17,347 bases of DNA. Source: Syntrophaceae bacterium UBA2192 (GTDB lineage Bacteria; Desulfobacterota; Syntrophia; Syntrophales; UBA2192). The DNA lies in NCBI GenBank assembly GCA_002327315.1, contig DCVI01000211.1, forward strand, positions 10,129-27,475. Reading direction: 5' to 3'. Position numbers and translations under genes: made by a program. This document shows positions 6,748 to 14,691 of this stretch, one piece after another; position 1 is the stretch's first letter; every line of letters begins with the position of its first letter. The notes beneath the pieces are model-generated. The model did not search any database and was not told the DNA's origin. It saw only the letters and a list, made by a program, of their open reading frames with translations.

Positions 6748-7746
6748 TCAGCCTCCTATCGTCGACATCTCCCGCGCACATTTCCTGCGGCTGCAATCCT
6801 CGCCGGAGCCATCGGTATGCTGGCCACGGGGCTTGCTCACGATGGCCTGGCGGATGAGCAGCTCGAGCTCCTCGTCGGTGCATCCCCTCCTCATGGGCGT
6901 CTTGAGATCGACCTCCCCGTCGACCATCAGGCAGGCGCGCAGTCCCCCGTCCGCCGTGAGCCGCAGCCGGTTGCAGGCGTGGCAGAAATTGTGGCTGATG
7001 GGGCTGATGAAGCCGACAACCCCCCGGGCGCCCTCGAGCCTGAAGCGCCGGGCCGGACCCCTGAAGTTCTTCTCCTGTTTCCCGCTCTCGACGGGGAGGA
7101 GCCTGCCCAGGCGCCCGATGCGCTCCATGAGCTCATCGTTGGAGACGTACTTGTCGGCATTGTCGTTCTTGCCCCCGATCGGCATGAGCTCTATAAAGCG
7201 GATTTCATAGGGTTTTCCCATGGTGAGCCGGGCGAATTGGATCGCCTCGTCATCATTGAAGTCCTTCACGGTGACGACGTTGATCTTGATCGGGGAAAAA
7301 CCGGCCCGATCCGCCTGCTCCAGTCCCCTCAGCACGGCGGCTAGATCCCCACCCCGGGTGATCCGGGCGTATCTCGCCGGGTCGAGCGAATCGAGGCTCA
7401 CGTTGATCCGGCCGACGCCTGCCTTGCGGATCGGGTCGGCTAGGGATTCCAGGAGGATGCCGTTCGTGGTGAGACTGATGTCTTCGAGGCCGAGTTTTCC
7501 GAGCGCAGCCAGGAACTCGGTGACGCCTCTTCTGACGAGGGGCTCGCCGCCCGTGACACGGACCTTCACGATCCCCAGCTTCCTGGCGATGCGGATGATG
7601 CGGAGCATCTCCTCATAACTCAGGATGTCCTCGTGTCCGATCAGCGACACGCCCTCTTTCGGCATACAGTAGACGCAGCGGAGATTGCAGCGGTCGGTGA
7701 TGGAAACCCGAAGGTAGTTGATTTCTCTTTTAAATTTGTCGAGCAT
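6748..7746 (-). CDS. moaA: GTP 3',8-cyclase MoaA (molybdenum cofactor biosynthesis)
   Basis: 332 residues. It carries the radical SAM motif CNLRCVYCMP near residues 18-27, VTGGEPLVRRG, LTTNGILL and NVSLDSLDP, and the second cluster ligands FCHACNRLRLTADGGLRACL. It ends in the GG tail (MSTIGG) that family members need for activity. It converts GTP to 3',8-cyclo-GTP, the first step to molybdopterin or tungstopterin, in the cytoplasm. The start at 7746 is fixed by the family's LDKFKREINYLRVSITDRC beginning. No Shine-Dalgarno is visible before it (bases GCC, ATT, CTT upstream), which is unusual. moaC, moaD and moaE are not in the window. The gene is divergent from greA with 216 bases between the two starts. 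Confidence 0.96.
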   Translation of the reverse strand: MLDKFKREINYLRVSITDRCNLRCVYCMPKEGVSLIGHEDILSYEEMLRIIRIARKLGIVKVRVTGGEPLVRRGVTEFLAALGKLGLEDISLTTNGILLESLADPIRKAGVGRINVSLDSLDPARYARITRGGDLAAVLRGLEQADRAGFSPIKINVVTVKDFNDDEAIQFARLTMGKPYEIRFIELMPIGGKNDNADKYVSNDELMERIGRLGRLLPVESGKQEKNFRGPARRFRLEGARGVVGFISPISHNFCHACNRLRLTADGGLRACLMVDGEVDLKTPMRRGCTDEELELLIRQAIVSKPRGQHTDGSGEDCSRRKCAREMSTIGG

Positions 7747-7852
7747 GGCAATAAGAACGGAGCCACATCAGGCGGCCTCGCTGTGTCACCTTTAGCATAG
7801 GGTGGCTCGCGATGCAAGCAGGGAAACAGGGGATAATCGGCGCCAAAATCTC

Positions 7853-7881
7853 TTGACAGCTCCGTCATTGTTGTGTAGAAT
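7853..7881 (+). promoter_or_regulatory. sigma70-type promoter of greA
   Basis: A perfect TTGACA (7853-7858), a 17-base spacer and TAGAAT (7876-7881, five of six consensus bases). Transcription would start near 7887-7889, right at the first base of the leader hairpin described next. Confidence 0.85.
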
Positions 7882-7887
7882 AAAGGC

Positions 7888-7933
7888 AAATATCCGTTAT
7901 TGCCTAGAGGCACTGGCGGATATTTATTTTTTT
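7888..7933 (+). terminator. Intrinsic terminator-like hairpin in the greA 5' leader (attenuator candidate)
   Basis: AAATATCCG (7888-7896) pairs perfectly with CGGATATTT (7917-7925), and inside the loop TGCC (7901-7904) pairs with GGCA (7909-7912). A run of seven T follows at 7927-7933. It lies between the promoter and the start codon, so it can only act on the greA transcript. Terminated RNA would be about 45 nucleotides. On the opposite strand there is no T run, so it does not end moaA-side transcription. Confidence 0.7.
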
Positions 7934-7962
7934 GCCTGAGGGGGCCGCCCGGGAGGATTGTC

Positions 7963-8445
7963 GTGGATAAGATGCCCATCACGAAAGCGGGTTTCGAGAA
8001 GCTGAAAAAGGAACTGGATCAGCTCAAGAGGGTGTTGATCCCCGAGAACATCAAGGCCATCGAGGAGGCGCGCGGACACGGGGACATCTCGGAGAACGCC
8101 GATTACCAGTGCGCCAAGGAGCGCCAGTCCTTTCTGCACGGGCGCATGCAGGAAGTCGAAAACAGTCTCGCCACTTCGCAGATCGTGGAATTGAACGGCC
8201 TCACCGGCGACCGGGTGGTCTTCGGCACGACCGTCTCCTTCGCAGACATCGACTCGGGGGATACGACCCGCTACCAGCTCGTGGGACCCTATGAATCGGA
8301 CGTCTCGAACAACCGCATTTCCGTCACTTCCCCCATCGGAAAGGCCCTCATCGGAAAGAATGTCGGCGACGTGGTCCGCGTCAAAACGCCGGGAGGCGTC
8401 AGAGAAGTCGAGATCGTGGATATCGCCATCGAGGAGATGGAGTAG
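7963..8445 (+). CDS. greA: Transcription elongation factor GreA
   Basis: 160 residues, normal for GreA. The N-terminal coiled coil shows PITKAGFEKLKKELDQLK and EARGHGDISENADYQCAKE, with the acidic tip residues (D and E of DISENADY) that coordinate the catalytic Mg in the polymerase active site. The C-terminal FKBP-like domain has ISVTSPIGKALIGKNVGDVV. It rescues backtracked RNA polymerase by stimulating transcript cleavage. The GTG at 7963 is chosen because GGGAGG (7951-7956) sits six bases upstream; an ATG at 7972 is a second possibility. A long leader with a terminator-like hairpin precedes it, and a strong terminator follows at 8508. Confidence 0.96.
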   Translation: MDKMPITKAGFEKLKKELDQLKRVLIPENIKAIEEARGHGDISENADYQCAKERQSFLHGRMQEVENSLATSQIVELNGLTGDRVVFGTTVSFADIDSGDTTRYQLVGPYESDVSNNRISVTSPIGKALIGKNVGDVVRVKTPGGVREVEIVDIAIEEME

Positions 8446-8507
8446 CGGAAGATATTTTCACCTTTCTGGCTCCCACCCGTGAGAGGATAAAAGGTCAACA
8501 TAAAACA

Positions 8508-8535
8508 AGGGCGTGCCGTCACGCCCTCTTTTTTT
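8508..8535 (+). terminator. Rho-independent terminator of greA, possibly bidirectional
   Basis: AGGGCGTG (8508-8515) and CACGCCCT (8520-8527) form a perfect 8-bp stem with loop CCGT, followed by seven T (8529-8535). On the minus strand the stem is followed by TGTTTTA, so it may also stop the convergent antiporter operon, whose last gene ends at 8599. Confidence 0.9.
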
Positions 8536-8598
8536 ACCCGATCACCGCCTTTCCCGTCTCGAGCTCATCGCTCCCGGAGCATCCTCTGTTCCTGCAGA

Positions 8599-10380
8599 CT
8601 ACCAGACGAGCAGGAGGATCGCCACAACAGCCAGAAGCAAAACCGCACGCAGGACCCCCTCGCCGACGGGGTGCGCACCGCTCTCGCAACGGGCCTCCGA
8701 GAGGGTCATCTTCTCCTTCATCCACTCGTGGTTACCGAAGAACAGGGCCAGCGCGCGCAAACCCAGCCGCTGCAGGTTGCACTCCGGCCTCTGGAAAAAC
8801 AGGGCCAGCCGCCTTGTGAGACGATGCGAAACGGCCTCATCGGCCCAGCCGTTCAGCGCGTTCAGGGTACGGTCCGCGATGGCGTAAAAAACACGCCCCC
8901 CTTTGCGGGTCAACACGTCAATGTCTAGATTGATCGCGCGGATCTCCGGCGGGTGGGTGCCAGACAGCAGCATCAGGGCGAAGGCGAGTGCCGCGAAGAG
9001 CAGCAACTGGGCCTGCGAGATCACGTGGCCCGCGGTGTAGGGCTGGAAATCGGTCGGATAGGGAAGCAGGCTGTACAGGGGCTGAGGGTAGACGCCGATG
9101 CCGATGCAGAGCGCCGCGGCCAGGCCCATCGCCAGCAGCATGGGAAACGGGGCCTCTTTGCAGCGTATCCCCGAGTCGTGGGAGAAGAACGCGCTGAACG
9201 GGATCTTGATCCCGGCGTGGTGCAGGACCCCGGCCGAAGCAAAGAGCATCAGGAACCAGACCCAGCGCATGTCGCCGAGCGCGGCCGCCTCCATGACCAT
9301 CGATTTGCTGACGAACCCGCTGAACAGCGGGAAGGCCGAGATGGAGGCCGCTCCGACGATGCAGAAGGCGCAGGTCCAGGGCATCGACCGGTACAGCCCG
9401 CCCACATCCGTCGCGTTGATCTTCCCAGTCTGGTGCAGGACGGCTCCCATGGACATGAACAGCAGTGCCTTGTAAAGGATGTGGCTGAACGCGTGGGACA
9501 CGGTGCCGTTCAGGGACAGCTGGGTGCCGATCCCGATGCCGACCATCATGAAACCGACCTGGTTGATGAGGCTGTATGACAGCACCCGGCGCAGATTGTT
9601 TTCGATCACCGCGAAGAAGATCGGGAATACCGTCATGGCGGCGCCGATCCAGATCAGGGCCTCGGTGCCCGGATAGGCCCGCGCCAGGACGTACACGGCC
9701 GTCTTGGTGGTGAAGGCCGAAAGGAATACGGCGCCGGTGACGGTGGCCTCGGGGTACGCGTCGGGCAACCAGAAATGCAGAAGCGGCCAGGCGCCGTTGA
9801 CGCCGAAGCCGATAAAGATCAGCCACGATGAGAGGGTCCCCAGCCCGATGTAGTCGAAGGCGACCGTGCCCGTGCTTTTAACCTGCAGCAGGATGCCGCC
9901 CAGCAGGCACAGGCCGGAGACGACGTGCACCATGAAATAACGGAACCCTGCGGCCATCGATTTCTCGGTGCGCCGCGCCATGATCAGGATCGTGGCGCTG
10001 AGCGTCATCATCTCCCAAAAGACGAACAGCGTGAAGAAATCGCCTGCGAATACCGCGCCGATGGCGGCCCCGGCGTAAATCAGCCCGGCTGCGTTCTGGA
10101 ACCGGTCTTTCACCTTCCAGGCGTAGAGGTTCGCGATGAAAGCGATGATGTGAAAGATGATCCCGAAGACCACGCTCAGCCGGTCGACGCGGGCGAGCAC
10201 CAGTTCCTGGCGAAAGAACGGCAGGAGGAAGTGATTCCCCTCCGGCAGCGCGAGCATGTTGTAGAGGCTCAGAGCCGGAAGGAGCAACATCCAGGCCTGG
10301 CGCGCCCGGCCGCGCAGCAGGATTGCCGGTACGGCGCCCAGGATCAGGATCAGTCCGGGGGGGATGGCGTTACCGATCAT
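8599..10380 (-). CDS. MrpD/NuoL-type antiporter subunit (third copy, with C-terminal extension)
   Basis: 593 residues and about 14 or more membrane segments of the proton-translocating NADH dehydrogenase/Mrp antiporter family. Key positions are E123 in FVFWEMMTL, H298 and K302 in HAFSHILYKALLF, and K357 in FSGFVSKS. The lysine usually found before PLLH.WLP is replaced (GFGVN195GAWPLLHFWLP). This form is common in the MrpD-like subfamily as I remember it, with a lysine nearby in SAFTTKTAVYV. After residue 480 comes an extension: an amphipathic stretch and a final hydrophobic helix at the extreme C-terminus. This resembles the lateral-helix end of NuoL-like subunits. The ATG at 10380 lies inside the end of the preceding small gene (11-base overlap). 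It is the last gene of the operon. Confidence 0.88.
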   Translation of the reverse strand: MIGNAIPPGLILILGAVPAILLRGRARQAWMLLLPALSLYNMLALPEGNHFLLPFFRQELVLARVDRLSVVFGIIFHIIAFIANLYAWKVKDRFQNAAGLIYAGAAIGAVFAGDFFTLFVFWEMMTLSATILIMARRTEKSMAAGFRYFMVHVVSGLCLLGGILLQVKSTGTVAFDYIGLGTLSSWLIFIGFGVNGAWPLLHFWLPDAYPEATVTGAVFLSAFTTKTAVYVLARAYPGTEALIWIGAAMTVFPIFFAVIENNLRRVLSYSLINQVGFMMVGIGIGTQLSLNGTVSHAFSHILYKALLFMSMGAVLHQTGKINATDVGGLYRSMPWTCAFCIVGAASISAFPLFSGFVSKSMVMEAAALGDMRWVWFLMLFASAGVLHHAGIKIPFSAFFSHDSGIRCKEAPFPMLLAMGLAAALCIGIGVYPQPLYSLLPYPTDFQPYTAGHVISQAQLLLFAALAFALMLLSGTHPPEIRAINLDIDVLTRKGGRVFYAIADRTLNALNGWADEAVSHRLTRRLALFFQRPECNLQRLGLRALALFFGNHEWMKEKMTLSEARCESGAHPVGEGVLRAVLLLAVVAILLLVW

Positions 10381-10642
10381 AGTACCCCTCGTCGCGGATG
10401 ACCATCGGCCGCAGGACGTATTGCGCCAAAAACACCAGGATCACGTATGCGACAAAGCCGAATGCGGCATAGAACCCGTACCACTCCTCCCAGGGGAAAA
10501 TCACATGCCGGTGGGCCCACGCCTCGCTCAGCAGCAGGGCGCCCAGGACGGCGGCAAAAGCCGCCAGCATCGCCTTGAGGGTCCGCGGGCGGATCAGGGG
10601 CTCTGTTTTCGGCCCCGGGTTGACAGCGTTTCTGTTCACCAT
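10370..10642 (-). CDS. Small two-helix membrane protein of the antiporter operon
   Basis: 90 residues from ATG 10642, three bases after AAGGAG. There are two hydrophobic helices, about residues 24-44 (MLAAFAAVLGALLLSEAWA) and 60-79 (FYAAFGFVAYVILVFLAQYV). Between them lies an aromatic loop HVIFPWEEWYGF, and the end is polar (VIRDEGYYDR). I do not recognise a named family. Position between two MrpD genes, an 11-base overlap with the downstream one and a good ribosome site argue that it is an accessory subunit or assembly factor of the complex. Confidence 0.75.
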   Translation of the reverse strand: MVNRNAVNPGPKTEPLIRPRTLKAMLAAFAAVLGALLLSEAWAHRHVIFPWEEWYGFYAAFGFVAYVILVFLAQYVLRPMVIRDEGYYDR

Positions 10643-10650
10643 GCACTCCT

Positions 10651-10791
10651 TCACAGGGTCTTGGCCAGGACGACCGCGAGGTATAGGGCGCCCACGGCGA
10701 CCAGCGTGAAAAACACGGGGCGCCATCCCTCGACCGGTTCGTGGGTCAGGATCCTCAATTCCTCCTGTGGATTCTTTTCGTCACGTTCCAT
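10651..10791 (-). CDS. Very small single-helix membrane protein of the antiporter operon
   Basis: 46 residues, beginning MERDEKNPQEELRILTHEPV. One membrane helix follows (about residues 25-43, rich in V, L and A) and it ends in KTL. The start at 10791 has GAGGA nine bases upstream; an ATG at 10800 would sit directly against it. The upstream mrpD-type gene ends at 10804 and the next small gene starts 8 bases after this one's stop, so it fits the operon's tight packing with no other gene in the space. The charged cytoplasmic-like head and single helix resemble the small supernumerary subunits of membrane complexes. That is inference, and no family is recognised. Confidence 0.62.
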   Translation of the reverse strand: MERDEKNPQEELRILTHEPVEGWRPVFFTLVAVGALYLAVVLAKTL

Positions 10792-10803
10792 GGGTTGCAT
10801 TCC

Positions 10804-12273
10804 TCAGGGCGACACGACCAGTTGAATCAGCTGCAGGGCCAGCGACGGCCAGAGAAACAGCCCCAGGCAGAACAACGCCGTGATGCTCAACGGGATCAGG
10901 CAAAGAACCGGCGCTTCCCGGACTTCTTCCCGGCCGTTCCCCTCCGCGGCCCGGGCGAAGAACCCCCGGTAGACGATCGGGAAGAAATAGGCCGCATTGA
11001 GCAGGGAGCTGACCAGCACCACCGCAACGAGCAGCAGCTGGCCTCCGTCAATGGCCCCGATCACCAGGCTCCACTTGCTCAAAAAGCCTCCCAGGGGCGG
11101 CATGCCGATGATCGACAGGGATGCCAGAAAAAAAGCCCCGTAGGTCACCGGCATCCGGCGGCCGAGGCCATCCATCTCACTGATGTTGCTCTTGTGGGCG
11201 GCGATGTAAATCGCGCCGGCACAGAGGAACAGGGTGATCTTGCCGAAGGCGTGCATGGACAGGTGCAGCAGCCCGCCCGTCATCCCCGCCGCCGTAAGCA
11301 TCCCGGCCCCGAGAATCATGTAGGAGAGCTGCCCGATGGTGGAGTAGGCCAGCCGGCGCTTGAGATTGTCCTGGGTGAGGGCCACCAGCGAGGCCACGAT
11401 GATCGTGATGGATGCCAGGGTGGTCAGGACCACGCCCAGGTTCAGATCGGCGAGCAGGCCCGTGCCGAAGATGAAGAACACCACCCGCAAGATCGAAAAG
11501 ACCCCGACCTTGACAACGGCCACCCCGTGAAGAAAGCTGCTCACCGGCGTGGGGGCCACCATCGCCGCCGGCAGCCATCCGTGCAGGGGCATGACGGCCG
11601 CCTTGGCGAAACCGAACACGAGAAGCACCAGCAGAAGCGACACGGTCGATGCGTCGGCCTTGCCCGCCAGGATCCCGCCCGCGGTAAAGTCGAGCGTGCC
11701 GGTCAGCGTGTAGATCAGGATCATCGCCGGCAGGGTGAAGGCAACGGACGTGCCGAGCAGGTACGTCAGGTATTTCCGGCCTGCGGAGCGCGCCTCGTCG
11801 TCCTGCTTGTGCGTCACCAGCGGGTAGGTCGACAGGGACAGCATCTCGTAGAAGAGATACAGCGTGAGCAGGTTCGCGGAGAAGGCAACACCGATCGTGG
11901 CCGACATGGCAACCGCAAACGAAGCATAGTATCGCGTCTGGTCATGCTCGTTCAGGGCACGCATGTACCCGATCGAGTAGATCGAGGTCAGGATCCAGAG
12001 AAAGGACGCGACCAGGGCAAAATACATCCCCATGGCATCCACCCGCAGGGCGATCGCCACTCCCGGGAGGACCTCCGCCAGGGTGAACCGGTAGCCGCCG
12101 CCTTCCAGCACGGCGGGCAGCATGGCGGCGATGATGGCAAACTTGCCCAGGGAGATCAGCACTGTCCAGGCTTCCCGCAGGTTCGGCCGGCGATCCGACA
12201 GCAGGATCGGCACCGTCCCCAGCAGGGAAATCAGGACCGCCGCGAGAGGCCAGATTGATGGTTCGACATTCAT
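10804..12273 (-). CDS. mrpD: MrpD/NuoM-type antiporter subunit (second copy)
   Basis: 489 residues when started at ATG 12273 (MNVEPSIWPLAAVL); a TTG at 12291 would add six residues. It has about 14 membrane segments and the full residue set expected for an ion-translocating subunit: E143 in YLFYEMLSLS, K224 in FGFAKAAVMPLHGWLP, H341 and K345 in HLSMHAFGKITLF, and K400 in LGGFLSKW. It should form one of the proton/sodium half-channels of the antiporter in the inner membrane. A 54-base gap separates it from the preceding gene, the largest gap in this operon. A 12-base gap separates it from the following small gene. Confidence 0.92.
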   Translation of the reverse strand: MNVEPSIWPLAAVLISLLGTVPILLSDRRPNLREAWTVLISLGKFAIIAAMLPAVLEGGGYRFTLAEVLPGVAIALRVDAMGMYFALVASFLWILTSIYSIGYMRALNEHDQTRYYASFAVAMSATIGVAFSANLLTLYLFYEMLSLSTYPLVTHKQDDEARSAGRKYLTYLLGTSVAFTLPAMILIYTLTGTLDFTAGGILAGKADASTVSLLLVLLVFGFAKAAVMPLHGWLPAAMVAPTPVSSFLHGVAVVKVGVFSILRVVFFIFGTGLLADLNLGVVLTTLASITIIVASLVALTQDNLKRRLAYSTIGQLSYMILGAGMLTAAGMTGGLLHLSMHAFGKITLFLCAGAIYIAAHKSNISEMDGLGRRMPVTYGAFFLASLSIIGMPPLGGFLSKWSLVIGAIDGGQLLLVAVVLVSSLLNAAYFFPIVYRGFFARAAEGNGREEVREAPVLCLIPLSITALFCLGLFLWPSLALQLIQLVVSP

Positions 12274-12327
12274 TTCAGATCGACACCCCAAAAGGGTCTA
12301 TTTTCATGATCCACCGCATCTCGCCCG

Positions 12328-13824
12328 TCAGAACCCGCCCGGCAGGGCGACGCGGATCACGTGCTGCACGAGCGGCCCCGTCGCCAGGCCGACCCCGATC
12401 AGCGCCGCGGCGGCCACCACGAGCGGCTGCAGCATCATCGCCGGCGCCTCCCGGACCTGCACGGCACCGTGACCTGTGCCGGGCGCATCCGCATCGGGCA
12501 TCCGGAAATAGGCAATCTCGATCACCCGGAAGAACAAAACGGCATTCACGAGGCTGCTGAAGATCAGCGCGCCGACGTAGAGCCACTGCCCGGCCTCGAT
12601 GCCGCCGAGGATCAGGTACCACTTGCTGAAGAACCCGCAGGTCGGCGGCACGCCGATCATGGACAGCGCCCCAACGGTGAAGGCCGCCATGGTCACGGGC
12701 ATGCGCCGGTAAAGCCCCCGGAGCCGGTGGAAATCGAGCGCTCCCTCATGATAGGCGATCGCCGAGACGGCCAGGAACAGGCAGAGGGTCATCAGCGCGT
12801 CGTTGACGATGTGGAGGATCGCACCGGTCATGCCCTGCGCATTGGCCAGCCATACGCCGCCGACCATGTAACCGACCTCGGCGACAATGAGGTACGTCAG
12901 CATCCGCCGCAGGTTCTTCTGGGCGAGGGCCATGGCCGAGGCGCAGACGATGCCCACAGCCGCGACCCCCACGACAATCTGCTGCACCCCCGCGTGCTGG
13001 ATGAATTCGTAAGCCGGCGAAAAGATCGAGAACATGAACCGGATCATCAGGTAGATCGTGACCTTGGTCATGAGCGGCGCGACCAGCACCGCGGCACCGT
13101 CGGGCATGTCGGAGTAGGCATTGGGCAGCCAGACGTGCAGCGGGAAAAAGGCCATCTTGATCCACAGACCGACGATGCAGAACGAGAAGGCCGTGGCCAG
13201 GGCCGCCCCGCTCTCGAGGGTCGGGATGATCCGCGCGAGATCGGCCATGTTCAGCGTGCCCGTGAGGATGTACAGGTAGCCGATACCCAGCAGGTAGAAG
13301 CAGGCGCCGGTAGACCCCATGATGACATAGTTGAAGCTGGATACGACGGCGCGCCCTTTGCCCAGCGCAATCAATCCGTAGGCCGTGATCGAGGCGATTT
13401 CCAGCAGCACGTAAACGTTGAAGGCGTCGGCCGTCAGCACCAGGCCGTGCAGACCCGCAATGAGGATCAGGTACAGGGTGAAGAACAGGTGCTGACGGTC
13501 TTCCAGGTCCTTCGCCACGCTCTTCACCGCGGAGACGCTGGCCGTAAGGGCCACACCGGAAACCAGCAGCTGCATGAGGGAACCCAGATGATCGACGGAC
13601 AGTTCGATCCCGTACGGTGCCAGCCAGTTGCCAACGACGTAGCGGAACCCGCCCCCGCTCAGCACCTGCAGAAAGACGGTGAGGGCCGCCGCAAAGGAGA
13701 AGGACAGCACGCCCAGGACCAGGGGGGCCACGGCCCGCCTGGAATACCGCCCCACGACCATGACCGCGAAGGCTCCGATCAGGGGGGCTGCAAGGGCGTA
13801 CATGTGCAGGTTGGTGGGGCTCAC
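12328..13824 (-). CDS. mrpD: MrpD/NuoN-type antiporter subunit (first copy), lacking a mid-channel lysine
   Basis: 498 residues and about 14 membrane segments. It retains E142 (VLLEIASITAYG), K223 (GLWIKMAFFPLHVWLP) and K401 (CGFFSKW). The central motif usually written H..(N)HA..K reads HIVNDALMTLCLF here, so the expected His and Lys are D342 and T346. Its start overlaps the end of mrpC by four bases (ATGA). It may be a structural partner or carry a changed ion path, with the second copy supplying the full channel. The family is certain; which of the three copies corresponds to canonical MrpD cannot be settled by eye. Confidence 0.92.
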   Translation of the reverse strand: MSPTNLHMYALAAPLIGAFAVMVVGRYSRRAVAPLVLGVLSFSFAAALTVFLQVLSGGGFRYVVGNWLAPYGIELSVDHLGSLMQLLVSGVALTASVSAVKSVAKDLEDRQHLFFTLYLILIAGLHGLVLTADAFNVYVLLEIASITAYGLIALGKGRAVVSSFNYVIMGSTGACFYLLGIGYLYILTGTLNMADLARIIPTLESGAALATAFSFCIVGLWIKMAFFPLHVWLPNAYSDMPDGAAVLVAPLMTKVTIYLMIRFMFSIFSPAYEFIQHAGVQQIVVGVAAVGIVCASAMALAQKNLRRMLTYLIVAEVGYMVGGVWLANAQGMTGAILHIVNDALMTLCLFLAVSAIAYHEGALDFHRLRGLYRRMPVTMAAFTVGALSMIGVPPTCGFFSKWYLILGGIEAGQWLYVGALIFSSLVNAVLFFRVIEIAYFRMPDADAPGTGHGAVQVREAPAMMLQPLVVAAAALIGVGLATGPLVQHVIRVALPGGF

Positions 13825-14210
13825 CGGTCCATCTTCTCCAGGATTTCGTTTTCTTCCAGCGTGCCGTAGCGCCGGTAGATCCGCTGCATGAGCGCCAGCG
13901 CGACCCCCGTGACGCTGACGGAAACCACGATGGCCGTCAGCATCAGGACATGGGGCACCGGGTTGTTGATCAGCGCGGAATTGACGCCGTGCTCCAGGGC
14001 GGCCTGTTTGTCGAGGACCGGGATCAAACCGCCTTTCTTCACGCCCGAGGAAATGAACATGAGGATGATGGCCGTCTGGAAGATGTTCATCCCGAGCAGC
14101 TTCTTCACGAGGTTGTTCTTGCCGATCATCGCGTAGAAGCCGATCATCATCAGCACGACGTAGATCCAGTAGTTGTACTTGGCGATGATTTCCGACAGAA
14201 TCGCGTCCAT
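13821..14210 (-). CDS. mrpC: Mrp antiporter subunit C (NuoK-like)
   Basis: 129 residues from ATG 14210, one base after the mrpB stop. There are three membrane helices: IYVVLMMIGFYAMI, then LGMNIFQTAIILMFISSG after the NNLVKKLLG loop, and VLMLTAIVVSVSVTGVALAL after ALINNPVPH. The LIG and NPVPHVLMLTAIVV.V...A..L pattern is that of MnhC/NuoK. It ends in an acidic tail (YGTLEENEILEKMDR) and overlaps the first mrpD by four bases. Confidence 0.93.
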   Translation of the reverse strand: MDAILSEIIAKYNYWIYVVLMMIGFYAMIGKNNLVKKLLGMNIFQTAIILMFISSGVKKGGLIPVLDKQAALEHGVNSALINNPVPHVLMLTAIVVSVSVTGVALALMQRIYRRYGTLEENEILEKMDR

Positions 14211-14211
14211 C

Positions 14212-14691
14212 TCAGAGCCCCTTGTCCATGTCCCCGCCCGAGGAGAGATCCCAGAACAGCGACGCCATGATGGCTGTGACCGCCAGCCCCACGCCCAGCT
14301 CGACGATGAACACTCCCATGGACCGCCATTCGACCGGCCCGAGCGTGAGGATGGCATCGAGCGCGCTGTAGTCGAGGAACATGCCCCCGACGAGGGCGCA
14401 CAGCACACCCGTGCCGGTGTAGATGAACACGCCGGAGGAGGCCATCACGGCGTTTGCCCGGAGGCTGAAAAAACGCAGCGAGGTTTTCAGGTCGAAGGCG
14501 ATCGCCATCAGGATGAATGACGCCCCCAGCACCACCCCGCCCTGGAACCCTCCCCCGGGGCTGTAGTGCCCGTGGGCAATCACGTAAAGTCCGAACAACT
14601 GGATGAAGGGGATCATGATCCGCACCCCGACCTCGATGATGAGGCTCGGGCCGATCGGGCGGTCCTGCGGCAGGGAATGATCTGTTTTCAT
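14212..14691 (-). CDS. mrpB: Mrp antiporter subunit B (MnhB domain)
   Basis: 159 residues and four membrane helices. The signature IAHGHYSPGGGFQGGVVLGAS near residues 38-58 is diagnostic for the MnhB domain, and the last helix contains VFIVELGVGLAVTAIMASLF. It corresponds to the second half of longer MrpB/MbhF-type proteins, with the first half encoded by the two small upstream genes. It overlaps the upstream gene by four bases and leaves one base before mrpC. Confidence 0.94.
   Translation of the reverse strand: MKTDHSLPQDRPIGPSLIIEVGVRIMIPFIQLFGLYVIAHGHYSPGGGFQGGVVLGASFILMAIAFDLKTSLRFFSLRANAVMASSGVFIYTGTGVLCALVGGMFLDYSALDAILTLGPVEWRSMGVFIVELGVGLAVTAIMASLFWDLSSGGDMDKGL

Noticed and set aside
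7760..7808. GAGCCAC and GTGGCTC inverted repeat upstream of moaA as a molybdenum-cofactor riboswitch
   Set aside because: Only a 7-bp arm with a 35-base loop. I could not recognise the conserved core of the Moco RNA motif.
8953..9579. Long plus-strand reading frame opposite the third MrpD gene, and similar long frames opposite 10741-13869
   Set aside because: Their sequences are Gln-, Arg-, Gly- and His-rich, as expected of high-GC shadows of membrane-protein genes, and the true genes on the minus strand have clear family motifs.
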